Source: Lachnospiraceae bacterium
GTDB taxonomy: Bacteria; Bacillota; Clostridia; Lachnospirales; Lachnospiraceae
Direction of reading: 5' to 3'
Assembly (NCBI GenBank): GCA_022796475.1
Contig: JAAWIS010000033.1
Coordinates: forward strand, 1-35,057
Length of the DNA: 35,057 nucleotides
Position numbers and translations under genes: made by a program
Notes under the pieces: model-generated
Database searches by the model: none
What the model was told of the DNA's origin: nothing
Seen by the model: only the letters and a program-made list of their open reading frames with translations
In this document: piece after piece, positions 15,681-23,503 of the stretch
How positions within the stretch are numbered: the first letter of the stretch is position 1
Layout: each line of letters begins with the position of its first letter

Positions 15681-16556
15681 ATGGCAAAAGGAAACAAATA
15701 CCGTGAATCGGTAAACTGGAAAAAAGAGCTTAGACTGGCCCCTGGATATTTGATTTTAATAATTTGGATATCATTCACCTTTATTTTGCTGGGATGGGTG
15801 CTGCTGGCCAGTTTTTCCACAACCAAGGAGATTTTTTCAAATAAGCTTTTAGCAAGTGGTCTGCATTTTGAAAACTATGTAAAGGCCTGGATTAATTCTG
15901 ATGTGGCCGGGATTTTTCGAAATTCCCTGGTATATTCGATCATTGCCTGCTCTTTGCTGATTATTATTTGTGCTCCTGCAGCATACGTACTGTCACGTTT
16001 TATATTTCCGGGAAACAAACTGATCCAGACTGGATTTGTTTCAGCAATGGGGGTTCCGGTGGTTATGATTGTACTTCCGCTATTTGGAATCGTAGCCAAT
16101 CTGGGGATCTTAAACCATGTGCTCAGCAATGGAATTCTTTTGATTTTTTTGTATATTGGAATTAATATTCCTTATACCACAATCTTTTTGATGACATTTT
16201 TCAGTAATCTGTCCCGGGCCTTTGAAGAAGCGGCAGCGATTGACGGATGCCCGCCAACCAAGACCTTCTGGCTGATTATGCTTCCCATGGCTCAGCCGGG
16301 AATTATCACAGTTACGATCTTTAACTTTATTAATATCTGGAATGAGTATTTCATTTCCCTGATTTTTGCAAACTCCGATCAATTAAGACCAATTGCAGTA
16401 GGTCTGTATTCCATGATCAATTCTATGAAGTATACAGGTGACTGGGCCGGTATGTTTGCAGCAGTGGTAATTGTATTCCTTCCCACGTTTATTCTTTACA
16501 TTTTCCTGTCAGAGAAGATTATTGCCGGTGTAACAGGAGGAGGAGTAAAAGGGTAA
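15681..16556 (+). CDS. Sugar ABC transporter permease (MalG/UgpE type, CUT1)
   Basis: A 291-residue partner permease with about six membrane helices. The EAA loop is EAAAIDGCPPTKTFWLIMLP (about residues 191-210). C-terminal SEKIIAGVTGGGVKG is typical of MalG-type permeases, whose C-terminal tail contacts the ATPase. AAAGGAGGGGG lies before the ATG. It is the last gene of the glycan-uptake operon and is followed by a terminator. Confidence 0.94.
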   Translation: MAKGNKYRESVNWKKELRLAPGYLILIIWISFTFILLGWVLLASFSTTKEIFSNKLLASGLHFENYVKAWINSDVAGIFRNSLVYSIIACSLLIIICAPAAYVLSRFIFPGNKLIQTGFVSAMGVPVVMIVLPLFGIVANLGILNHVLSNGILLIFLYIGINIPYTTIFLMTFFSNLSRAFEEAAAIDGCPPTKTFWLIMLPMAQPGIITVTIFNFINIWNEYFISLIFANSDQLRPIAVGLYSMINSMKYTGDWAGMFAAVVIVFLPTFILYIFLSEKIIAGVTGGGVKG

Positions 16557-16588
16557 CATTAGTTTTATTCTGTATAAGATGATTAACA

Positions 16589-16626
16589 GCAGCCATTGCA
16601 TGTCAGAAGCAGTGGCTGCGTTTTTT
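16589..16626 (+). terminator. Intrinsic terminator of the sugar-transport operon
   Basis: GCAGCCA (16589-16595) pairs with TGGCTGC (16613-16619). The stem may extend inward (TTGC/GCAG). G is followed by six T (16621-16626). Confidence 0.8.
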
Positions 16627-16627
16627 G

Positions 16628-16772
16628 CTGTGACAGCTTGGCGCCCCGTCGCCAAGCTGTGCGAAAACGGGGTCGCGAAGCGGCATCTTCCATGCCCGTT
16701 TTCTGCACATCCCCCGGAGGGTTCACAGGCCCCCTTTCATTCATGGCGGTGCCCTAGCGGGGCATGGGGGTA
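16628..16772 (+). repeat. Structured intergenic repeat, copy 1
   Basis: First of two tandem ~145-bp units. It opens with a perfect 11-bp hairpin, ACAGCTTGGCG (16633-16643)/CGCCAAGCTGT (16650-16660). Next is GAAAACGGG (16663-16671) pairing with CCCGTTTTC (16695-16703), enclosing GTCGC-GAA-GCGGC (16672-16684). Then CCCCCGGAGGG and a GC-rich tail GCCCTAGCGGGGC. Readable as protein in one frame, but both strands and spacing indicate a nucleic-acid structure rather than a gene. Confidence 0.85.
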
Positions 16773-16925
16773 CTGTGAAAGCTCAGCGCAAAGTGCTGAG
16801 CTGTGCGAAAACGGGGCCGCGAAGCGGCATCTTCCATGCCCGTTTTCTGCACATCCCCCGGAGGGTTCACAGGCCCCCCTTTCATTTATGGTGGTGCCTT
16901 AAGCAGGGCATGGGGGCCTGTGTGC
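16773..16925 (+). repeat. Structured intergenic repeat, copy 2
   Basis: A head-to-tail copy of the preceding unit, offset by 144-145 bp and nearly identical through the middle. The opening hairpin differs in sequence but keeps pairing: AGCTCAGC/GCTGAGCT. The inner stem is GCCGC-GAA-GCGGC (16816-16828) and the outer is GAAAACGGG (16807-16815)/CCCGTTTTC (16839-16847). The tail ends GGGCATGGGGGCCTGTG. Lies just upstream of the EndoQ-helicase gene and may include or insulate its promoter. Confidence 0.85.
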
Positions 16926-17000
16926 AAATCAAAAACAGAGTGTAGATTGAGGATAAAAGAAAAGCAGAAACGGAAATACAAATAAAAAGAGGTGAGAAAC

Positions 17001-20000
17001 ATGAGTCCTTATATTGCAGATTTACATATCCATTCCAGGTATTCCAGAGCTACAAGCAAAGACTGTACACCGGAATATCTGGACCTTTGGGCAAGGAAAA
17101 AGGGCATAGAGTTGTTAGGAACCGGAGATTTTACGCATCCTGCGTGGAGAAAAGAGCTGGAGGATAAGCTGGTTTCAGCGGAAGATGGCTTCTACCAGCT
17201 AAAAGATGAACTGCGGATACAAGATAGGGCGGCAGCAGGCAAAAATCCCAGATTTGTCGTTTCCGGGGAAATCAGTTCGATCTATAAGAAGAATGGGAAA
17301 GTAAGAAAAGTGCATAATCTTATCCTTTTGCCTGGACTTGCAGAAGCAGAGATGCTGGCCCGAAAGCTGGAAACGATTGGAAACATTCATTCAGACGGCC
17401 GGCCGATTCTGGGTTTAGACAGCAGAGATTTGCTGGAGATTACTCTGGAAGTCTGTCCCAGGGCTATTTTTGTGCCTGCCCATATCTGGACGCCTCATTT
17501 TTCCATGTTCGGGGCCTTTTCCGGATTTGATACAGTGGAAGAATGTTTCGAGGATTTGACACCCTATATCCATGCTATTGAAACGGGCCTTTCTTCGGAT
17601 CCTCCTATGAACTGGAGATTATCAGCCCTGGACAGGTTTCAAATGATATCCAATTCGGATGCCCATTCTCCTGCAAAATTAGGCCGGGAAGCAAACCTGC
17701 TTCAGACTTCCATGTCTTATCACAGCCTGTATGATGCGATACAAAAGGGAACAGGATTAGCTGGAACCATTGAATTTTTTCCTGAGGAAGGGAAATACCA
17801 CTATGATGGGCACCGTAAATGCCATTTATGCCTTGCGCCTGTTCAGACAGAACAATATGAAGGAAAATGTCCGGTATGCGGGAAAAAGCTTACCCTTGGC
17901 GTATTTCACAGGGTAGAACAGTTAGCAGATCGGACAGAAGGATACATTCGGCCAAATGCAGCAGAATTTGAAAGCCTGGTTCCGTTAGCCGAGGTAATTG
18001 CAGCTTCCATAGGCCGGACTGCTGCCAGTGTGGCTGTTCAGAATCAGTATGAGAAGATGCTGAAACGATTAGGAACCGAATTTTCTATTTTAAGGGAAGT
18101 GCCAATTAAAGAAATTCAAAAAGAGGCTGGCATTTTAACAGCAGAAGGAATCCACAGGCTGCGGCAGGGGAAGGTGACACGTTTTCCAGGATTTGACGGG
18201 GAATATGGAACCATTCAATTGTTTGAGAACTGGGAACGAGAAGCTATGGACGGACAAATCAGTTTATTTGGATGGACAGCCATGGATGCAAACAAAGAAA
18301 AGCCGGAAGGTGTTAAGAACGAAGAGAAAGCCAGGGAACAAACAGCAGCAGGGCTGGAACGAAAACTGGAAGAAGGCCCTGAAAAGAAACCAGAAACAGG
18401 AAAGAAGAGAAAGAAAGAGAAAAGAGAGGAAGATAAGAATTGTAAAAATCAGAGAAAAGCAGAAGAAATACACCAGACAGAAGAATTAAATAAAGAACAG
18501 CAGGAAGCGGTTTGGTCGGTTTCTCCAAGAATTGCGGTAATGGCAGGCCCTGGAACTGGAAAAACGAAAACTTTAGTTTCCCGAATTGGTTATCTTCTTC
18601 AAAACCGCCGGATCAAGCCATCGGAAATTACGGCAGTTACCTTTACGAATCAGGCAGCCCGGGAAATAAGGGCACGATTAGAAAATCAGTTTGGAGGAAA
18701 GGGTGGGGCAGGAAAGCTTCAGATCGGAACCTTCCACGCTCTCTGTTACGAACGTTTAAAAAAGTCAGAAACATTAGAAGCGGGATTGACTCTGGCGGAT
18801 GAGGATATGGTTTTGGAATTGGTAAAAGAAATCAGGGAAGAAATGGGCTTAAAAGAATCACCAGGTATTCTTCGGCAGGCGATTTCAAAACGAAAAACCG
18901 GACTGTCAGAAGAAGCGGATGGAAGGTCTGCTTTGGCAGGCAATTTCAAAAAAGAATACTCGATACTGCCGAATGAGAAAGAAAAGAAGGAGAAAGAAAA
19001 TCAAGATGTCATCCAGCAGGTATTGGCCTGTTATCAGGAACGGATGGCTGCATGGAAACTGCTGGATTTTGATGATCTTTTGCTTTTGGCGCTGGAACAG
19101 GCAGAAGCAGAAGAATCCCGCTTCCCCTATCTTTTGATTGATGAATTTCAGGATATCAGTCCATTGCAGTACCGGCTTGTCCAGGCCTGGAGCAAAGGCA
19201 GCAGAGAAGTATTTATAATCGGAGATCCGGATCAGGCAATTTACGGATTTCGAGGAGCAGATTCGGAAAGCTTTCAACGGTTTTGTATGGAAGAAAAAGC
19301 AGAGATCATTCATTTAAAGAAAAATTACCGATCACGGCCAGAAATATTAACAGCATCCCAGGCAGTTTTGAAAAAAAGGGGACAGCCATTAGAGCCAGTT
19401 ATGAAAACAGGGCTTCCGGTTCGTCTGATTTGTGCCGCTAATGAAATGGGAGAGGCAATTGTTGCTGCCAAAGAAATTAACAGACTGGTGGGAGGAATTG
19501 ATATGCTGGATGCCCAGGAAGGAGCTGGCGGGCACGGCTGCTTTTCTCCAAGAAGTTTCAGTGATATTGCCATTCTTTACCGTACCCACCGCCAGGCAGA
19601 GATTTTAGAAACATGCCTGAAAAAAGAAGGGATTCCTTATATTGTGGCAGGGCGGGAAGAATTTCTTAAGGAAGACTGCATTCGCGGAAGCCTGGGATTT
19701 TTCAGAAGTCTTGCTGGCAGTCAAAGCCATATCTGGAAAGCTGTGTGTATCCGGATATTTCCTGTCCTTGGCCAGGACAGCAATTGGGAAAACGCCACAG
19801 AACGTTACATAAAATTTTTATGTAAATCTGAAAAGCCTCAGCATATTTTACAGACATGGATTCAGGATATGGGATTGCAGGAGAATCCATCCATGGAAAA
19901 ATTAGTGGCTATGGCAGTATTTTATAAAACTATGGAAGAAATGCTTACTGCTCTGTCTTTTGGAAGGGAAAGCGATTTAAAGCGGTGCGGACAAAAAAGG

Positions 20001-20315
20001 TATCATTCCGACGCGGTAACGCTTATGACGATCCATGGTTCCAAAGGGCTGGAATTTCCTGTAGTTTTTCTTCACGGGGCAAGAGCAGGGATGATTCCGC
20101 TGGAGTACGGAGAAACTGATTTGGAAGAAGAACGGCGGCTTCTCTATGTCGCAATGACCAGGGCAAAAGAAGAATTAATCATAACCAGTTATGGTAAACT
20201 TTCGCCTTTCCTCAAAGGCATAACGGAACCTGTAATCATTCAGGAAACGGTTCGTTCAAAGATGGAGGAAGACGGCGGACGTCAAATGAGTTTATTTGAT
20301 TTTATTCCTGGGTAG
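17001..20315 (+). CDS. EndoQ-like PHP nuclease fused to UvrD/PcrA helicase
   Basis: 1104 residues in two enzymes. Residues 1 to about 420 are an EndoQ-type PHP nuclease: ADLHIHSRYSRATSK with metal ligands His9 and His11, LGTGDFTHP, PAHIWTPHFSMFG, SNSDAHSPAKLGRE. A zinc ribbon follows (Cys274, Cys277, Cys290, Cys293). EndoQ cuts DNA 5' of deaminated bases and abasic sites. A Lys/Glu-rich linker (about 425-490) joins a superfamily 1 helicase: Q-motif NKEQQEAV, Walker A AGPGTGKTKT (515-524), DEFQD (714-718), IIGDPDQAIYGFRGAD, KKNYRSRPE, TIHGSKGLEFPVV, RRLLYVAMTRAKEE. All core motifs are intact. The start is ATG 17001, after AGAGGTGAG; a GTG nine bases earlier overlaps that site. Likely role: incision at deaminated bases coupled to strand unwinding. 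The joint function is inference. Confidence 0.88.
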   Translation: MSPYIADLHIHSRYSRATSKDCTPEYLDLWARKKGIELLGTGDFTHPAWRKELEDKLVSAEDGFYQLKDELRIQDRAAAGKNPRFVVSGEISSIYKKNGKVRKVHNLILLPGLAEAEMLARKLETIGNIHSDGRPILGLDSRDLLEITLEVCPRAIFVPAHIWTPHFSMFGAFSGFDTVEECFEDLTPYIHAIETGLSSDPPMNWRLSALDRFQMISNSDAHSPAKLGREANLLQTSMSYHSLYDAIQKGTGLAGTIEFFPEEGKYHYDGHRKCHLCLAPVQTEQYEGKCPVCGKKLTLGVFHRVEQLADRTEGYIRPNAAEFESLVPLAEVIAASIGRTAASVAVQNQYEKMLKRLGTEFSILREVPIKEIQKEAGILTAEGIHRLRQGKVTRFPGFDGEYGTIQLFENWEREAMDGQISLFGWTAMDANKEKPEGVKNEEKAREQTAAGLERKLEEGPEKKPETGKKRKKEKREEDKNCKNQRKAEEIHQTEELNKEQQEAVWSVSPRIAVMAGPGTGKTKTLVSRIGYLLQNRRIKPSEITAVTFTNQAAREIRARLENQFGGKGGAGKLQIGTFHALCYERLKKSETLEAGLTLADEDMVLELVKEIREEMGLKESPGILRQAISKRKTGLSEEADGRSALAGNFKKEYSILPNEKEKKEKENQDVIQQVLACYQERMAAWKLLDFDDLLLLALEQAEAEESRFPYLLIDEFQDISPLQYRLVQAWSKGSREVFIIGDPDQAIYGFRGADSESFQRFCMEEKAEIIHLKKNYRSRPEILTASQAVLKKRGQPLEPVMKTGLPVRLICAANEMGEAIVAAKEINRLVGGIDMLDAQEGAGGHGCFSPRSFSDIAILYRTHRQAEILETCLKKEGIPYIVAGREEFLKEDCIRGSLGFFRSLAGSQSHIWKAVCIRIFPVLGQDSNWENATERYIKFLCKSEKPQHILQTWIQDMGLQENPSMEKLVAMAVFYKTMEEMLTALSFGRESDLKRCGQKRYHSDAVTLMTIHGSKGLEFPVVFLHGARAGMIPLEYGETDLEEERRLLYVAMTRAKEELIITSYGKLSPFLKGITEPVIIQETVRSKMEEDGGRQMSLFDFIPG

Positions 20316-20518
20316 AGGAATGCAGTGTTCTGCTAGGCATCTCCTTCCGACAACAACGCAGCAGATGGAAATTCAGGCAAGTCATTTGGCGAAATGGAAA
20401 TGTGTCAGAACATTAGTTGGCAGGAGTGGTGAAAACGGTCCGCGTTAGGAGTGGCATATCACAACGTCGCCGCGCTCTCGCTCCGGAAAAAACGCAGCGG
20501 ATATTTCAGGATTTTTGG
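20316..20518. other. Intergenic stretch without a recognisable gene
   Basis: No convincing ORF, terminator or RNA gene was seen here. A short segment near 20432-20455 (GTGAAAACGG...GGCAT) faintly resembles the core of the structured repeat but lacks its pairing, so it is not called a copy. Confidence 0.4.
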
Positions 20519-20546
20519 TTGCTTTTTTATAGATATCCCTTATAAT
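20519..20546 (+). promoter_or_regulatory. Promoter of the cell-wall-binding protein gene
   Basis: TTGCTT (20519-20524), 16-bp spacer, TATAAT (20541-20546). The leader is about 125 nt and contains TTTTTGCTG near 20580 that can pair with CAGCAAAAA near 20630, so it may be structured. Confidence 0.65.
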
Positions 20547-20676
20547 AGTAAAATAGGATCCTGGAAATTTTGCGGCTGTTTTTGCTGATATCTGCCGGAT
20601 AAATGCAGAGTTGTTTTTGGTTAAAACGGCAGCAAAAATAGGATTCTGGAAGAACAATTAAAAGGAGGAACTGTTA

Positions 20677-21953
20677 ATGAACAGAAGATTAACAGGAAGG
20701 CTGGCGGTAGTTTCCTTATCGGCAGCAATGGCATTTGCCGGCAGCGGGCTTGCTCATGCAGCATCCCAGGCATTGCCTAATGGCAGTATCGTTGATATGG
20801 GGGGGTGAAACACCTGATCGGGCCAGAAGGAGTTTCCTATTCCGGCTGGTTCATTGATTCAGACGAAAACTGGTATTACTTCAACGAATCGGACAAGGCG
20901 ATGAAAACTGGCTGGCACCATGATACAGAGGATGGGTACTGGTATTACTTAAATCCGTCAGATGGGAAGATGTCTGTTGGCTGGCAGACGATTGACGGAA
21001 AGGAGTATTATTTCCAGCCTGTGCGGAATGCAGGGAATTACTATTTCAGCAATGAGCAGGAAAGATGGCTGTACTCCTTGAACAGCAATGTGCCTTATGG
21101 TGCAATGTATATAAGCACGACTACACCAGACGGACAGACCGTTGACGGAACCGGGGCAAAAGTGTCCGGACAAGGAACCCAGACAGTGAAGAACGGATGG
21201 GTTCAGCAGAATGGGAAAACGTATTACTACGACAACGGAATTATGGCAGCCGGTACATGGAAAACGATTGGCGGAAAGAATTACTATTTCGGAAGCGACG
21301 GCGTTATGCTGGTGAATGCCACAGCGCCTGACGGAAGGCGGGCAGGCAGTGATGGCGCAGAGGTAGTCAATACTATCAGCCAGGTTACAGCGGCACAGGA
21401 AAACGCGATTAGCTCAATATTAGCGAGAGAGTTGTATAGAAACAAGAATAAAAAATCTGTTTCAACCAGTTTATTTACTGAAAAATATGTGCAGGATGCA
21501 GCGCATGATTATCTTTTTTGGATCTATCATTCCAAAGACCTTGTTATGCCTGAGAATGGCAAGGATCTGACTGATGCGTTTGATGTGTATCCGCAGAATC
21601 GCTATTATTATGATAAAGATAAAGTAAATGAATTGATGGAAAATATTTACGGTGTTTATCCCGTGTTCCAGCCAGGAGATAAGCCTTCTTTTGCTGAAGG
21701 AAACCCTCCGTATTTGGAGGTTTCTGAAAGTCGGATTACTACGGAATATGTTGGTGATTGTTCTATAGACCCTTTTGGAAGAGTAAGCGGGCTGCGTTTT
21801 TCTTTTGAAGATGGCTACTTGAACGTAAACGGAAAGTTTATGGTAATAAGTAATGCAGAGGAAGACCAAATAGAAAAGTCCTTTACAGCCCGATTCAAAG
21901 TAAATAGTAATAATCGGTTCCCCTACCAGTTGATATCTGCCAAACTGAATTAA
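20677..21953 (+). pseudogene. Secreted cell-wall-binding-repeat protein, frame-shifted at a G7 tract
   Basis: The start at 20677 (AAAGGAGG upstream) encodes a clear signal peptide, MNRRLTGRLAVVSLSAAMAF and onward with an AHA cleavage site. The frame hits TGA at 20806 right after seven G (20799-20805). The remainder continues in another frame from 20805 to 21953: choline/glucan-binding-type repeats (GWFIDSDENWYYF, GWHHDTEDGYWYYL, GWQTIDGKEYYF, GWVQQNGKTYYYDNG, GTWKTIGGKNYYFGSDG), then about 190 residues of unrecognised C-terminal domain. Eight G would join the two frames (IVDMGGVKHLIG). The downstream frame's GTG overlaps the TGA, so re-initiation is also possible but would lack a signal peptide. 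Either phase-variable OFF state, true pseudogene, or a base-calling error in the homopolymer. Confidence 0.8.
20799..20805 (+). repeat. G7 homopolymer at the frame break
   Basis: Seven consecutive G within the coding region, 41 codons after the start of a surface-protein gene. G-tracts of this kind are known slippage sites. The two reading frames either side would be joined by gain of one G or loss of two. Confidence 0.8.
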
Positions 21954-22063
21954 TCTTCCTTTAGAAAACAGTTTTACTGGAAACGGCAAACTATGAATTG
22001 GTTTATAAAAATAAGTGACAAGTGAAAGGTGATATCTGAGATACATAAAGATATCCTTATATG

Positions 22064-22105
22064 CAGGAAGGTTTTTGGAGGATTCCAAAGGCCTTCCTGT
22101 ATTTA
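22064..22105 (+). terminator. Intrinsic terminator after the cell-wall protein gene
   Basis: A 16-bp stem (22064-22079 with 22084-22099, loop GGAT, two G-U pairs), built from CAGGAAGG...TTTGGA and TCCAAA...CCTTCCTG, followed by TATTTAT. It separates the accessory genes from rplS. The rest of 21954-22270 holds only this stem and the rplS promoter. Confidence 0.7.
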
Positions 22106-22158
22106 TGGTTGTGATAAAAAGTTGTAATAAAAATTGTGGCAAAAAAACAAGAAAACAC

Positions 22159-22187
22159 TTGCAATCCGAATTCCTTTATGATAAAAT
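22159..22187 (+). promoter_or_regulatory. Promoter of rplS
   Basis: TTGCAA (22159-22164), 17-bp spacer, TAAAAT (22182-22187). Transcription would start near 22194, leaving a ~77-nt leader in the place where L19 autoregulatory leaders occur in Firmicutes; the leader fold was not established here. Confidence 0.6.
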
Positions 22188-22270
22188 TCAAATGTTGTGA
22201 CGATAAAAAGAGATGGTCCTCTGATACAGAAGGTATTTAAGAACATCAAATAGTATAAGGAGGTTCACAA

Positions 22271-22618
22271 ATGAACGACATTATTAAAAGCATTGAAGCT
22301 ACCCAGTTAAAGGAATCTGTACCGGAGTTCCATGTTGGCGATACTGTAAGAGTATACAACAAGATTAAAGAGGGAAACCGGGAAAGAATCCAGATATTTG
22401 AAGGCACCGTATTAAAAAGACAGAACGGCGGTTCCAGAGAAACATTTACAGTAAGAAAGAATTCCAACGGTATCGGCGTTGAGAAAACCTGGCCGGTTCA
22501 TTCTCCGTTTGTAGATAAGATTGAAGTGGTAAGAAGAGGTAAAGTAAGACGTGCGAAACTGTACTACTTAAGAGATCGGGTAGGTAAAGCTGCTAAGGTA
22601 AAAGAATTAGTAAAGTAA
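22271..22618 (+). CDS. rplS: 50S ribosomal protein L19
   Basis: A 115-residue bL19 located at the 30S-50S interface. Typical segments are [56 protein letters not shown] and [18 protein letters not shown] ribosome site. It has its own promoter and is followed by an intrinsic terminator, so it is monocistronic here, unlike the usual rimM-trmD-rplS operon. Confidence 0.97.
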   Translation: MNDIIKSIEATQLKESVPEFHVGDTVRVYNKIKEGNRERIQIFEGTVLKRQNGGSRETFTVRKNSNGIGVEKTWPVHSPFVDKIEVVRRGKVRRAKLYYLRDRVGKAAKVKELVK

Positions 22619-22632
22619 TCAGATGTAACTGG

Positions 22633-22663
22633 AGGGACTATTTCATATAGTCCCTTTCTTTTA
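22633..22663 (+). terminator. Intrinsic terminator of rplS
   Basis: AGGGACTAT (22633-22641), loop TTCAT, ATAGTCCCT (22647-22655), then TTCTTTTA. It starts 15 bp after the rplS stop codon. Confidence 0.85.
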
Positions 22664-22727
22664 TCATACAGGATTGCCTGCAAGAGTGTTTTGTCGCGAA
22701 CAAGCCTGGCATCGGGCGGGGAAGATA

Positions 22728-22802
22728 CAGAAAGCGGGAGTGGAAGATGTCGCTTCGCGACCCCGTTTTCCCACTGCCCAGCGACTGGGCGCTGAGCTTT
22801 CA
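22728..22802 (-). repeat. Structured intergenic repeat, copy 3 (inverted, shortened)
   Basis: Read on the minus strand it begins TGAAAGCTCAGCGC, like copy 2. A hairpin GCCCAG-TCG-CTGGGC follows, then GAAAACGGGG and inner stem GTCGC-GAA-GCGAC (plus-strand 22749-22761), CATCTTCCA, and a diverged CCCGCTTTC arm. The similarity fades beyond 22728. It lies between the rplS terminator and lepB. Confidence 0.75.
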
Positions 22803-22826
22803 TTGTAATAGACAGGATGTGGAAAT

Positions 22827-23378
22827 ATGGACTTTTTCGTGGAAAAGGAAACGAACCTGCTTCGTCATGTGGTAAATTGGGTAACTGATATTATTGTGGC
22901 GATAGCCCTTGCCTACTTTACGGTATACGCCTTTGGAAGCCAGGTAACCGTATCTGGCAATTCTATGTCGCCCCTTTTAAACTCCAATGATGTAGTTTTG
23001 ATTAATCAGCTTGGATATGACCTGGGGACTCCTTCCCGGTTTGATGTGGTAGTTTTTGAAAGGGAAGATCACAAGCGGAATATTAAGCGGATTATCGGCC
23101 TTCCAGGTGAAACGGTTCAAATTATTGATGGCCAGATTTATATTAACGGTCAGCTTTTGGAATTGGAAGGCCTTCCGGAAACAAAAAAAATTGCTCTTGC
23201 AGGTTTAGCTGAAAATCCGGTGGAACTTGGAGCAGATGAATATTTTCTGCTGGGAGATAACAGGGATTCCAGTGAAGACAGCCGTTTTTCTAATGTTGGA
23301 AATGTAAAGGGCACACAAATTATCGGTAAGGTCTGGTTTCAAATTTATCCCACCATGGAATTTGGCCGGGTGCAGTAA
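22827..23378 (+). CDS. lepB: Signal peptidase I
   Basis: A 183-residue type I signal peptidase (SipS class), removing signal peptides at the outer face of the membrane. One N-terminal membrane helix (about 18-36). Catalytic Ser46 is in SGNSMSPLL and general-base Lys87 in RNIKRIIGLPGE. Conserved C-terminal GDNRDSSEDSR is present. Follows rplS, as is usual in Firmicutes, and precedes rbgA. Ribosome site AGGATGTGG is modest. Confidence 0.96.
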   Translation: MDFFVEKETNLLRHVVNWVTDIIVAIALAYFTVYAFGSQVTVSGNSMSPLLNSNDVVLINQLGYDLGTPSRFDVVVFEREDHKRNIKRIIGLPGETVQIIDGQIYINGQLLELEGLPETKKIALAGLAENPVELGADEYFLLGDNRDSSEDSRFSNVGNVKGTQIIGKVWFQIYPTMEFGRVQ

Positions 23379-23503
23379 TCAGTGTTTGACGAAATCGCCT
23401 GTAGGCAGGTATTGCCATCAGGAAACTTTTTGGGATGTATGAATACCGGAACGTAACGTTCGCCCATAGGGCGGCAAATTTTTGCAGTAAAGGATGATAG
23501 AAA

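Noticed and set aside
16579-16902. 107-residue ORF with internally repeated protein segment
   Set aside because: It spans the two copies of the structured repeat. The repetition is explained by the nucleic-acid repeat, and there is no ribosome site or recognisable domain.
18193-18489. 98-residue Lys/Arg-rich ORF inside the nuclease-helicase gene
   Set aside because: It is an out-of-frame reading of the charged linker of the fusion protein.
20432-20460. Possible fourth copy of the structured repeat
   Set aside because: Only GAAAACGG and GGCAT are shared; the inner stem and outer arm do not pair.
23449-23461. GAACGTAACGTTC palindrome before rbgA as a LexA box
   Set aside because: The half-sites are separated by five bases rather than four, so it does not fit the LexA box; noted only as a palindrome.
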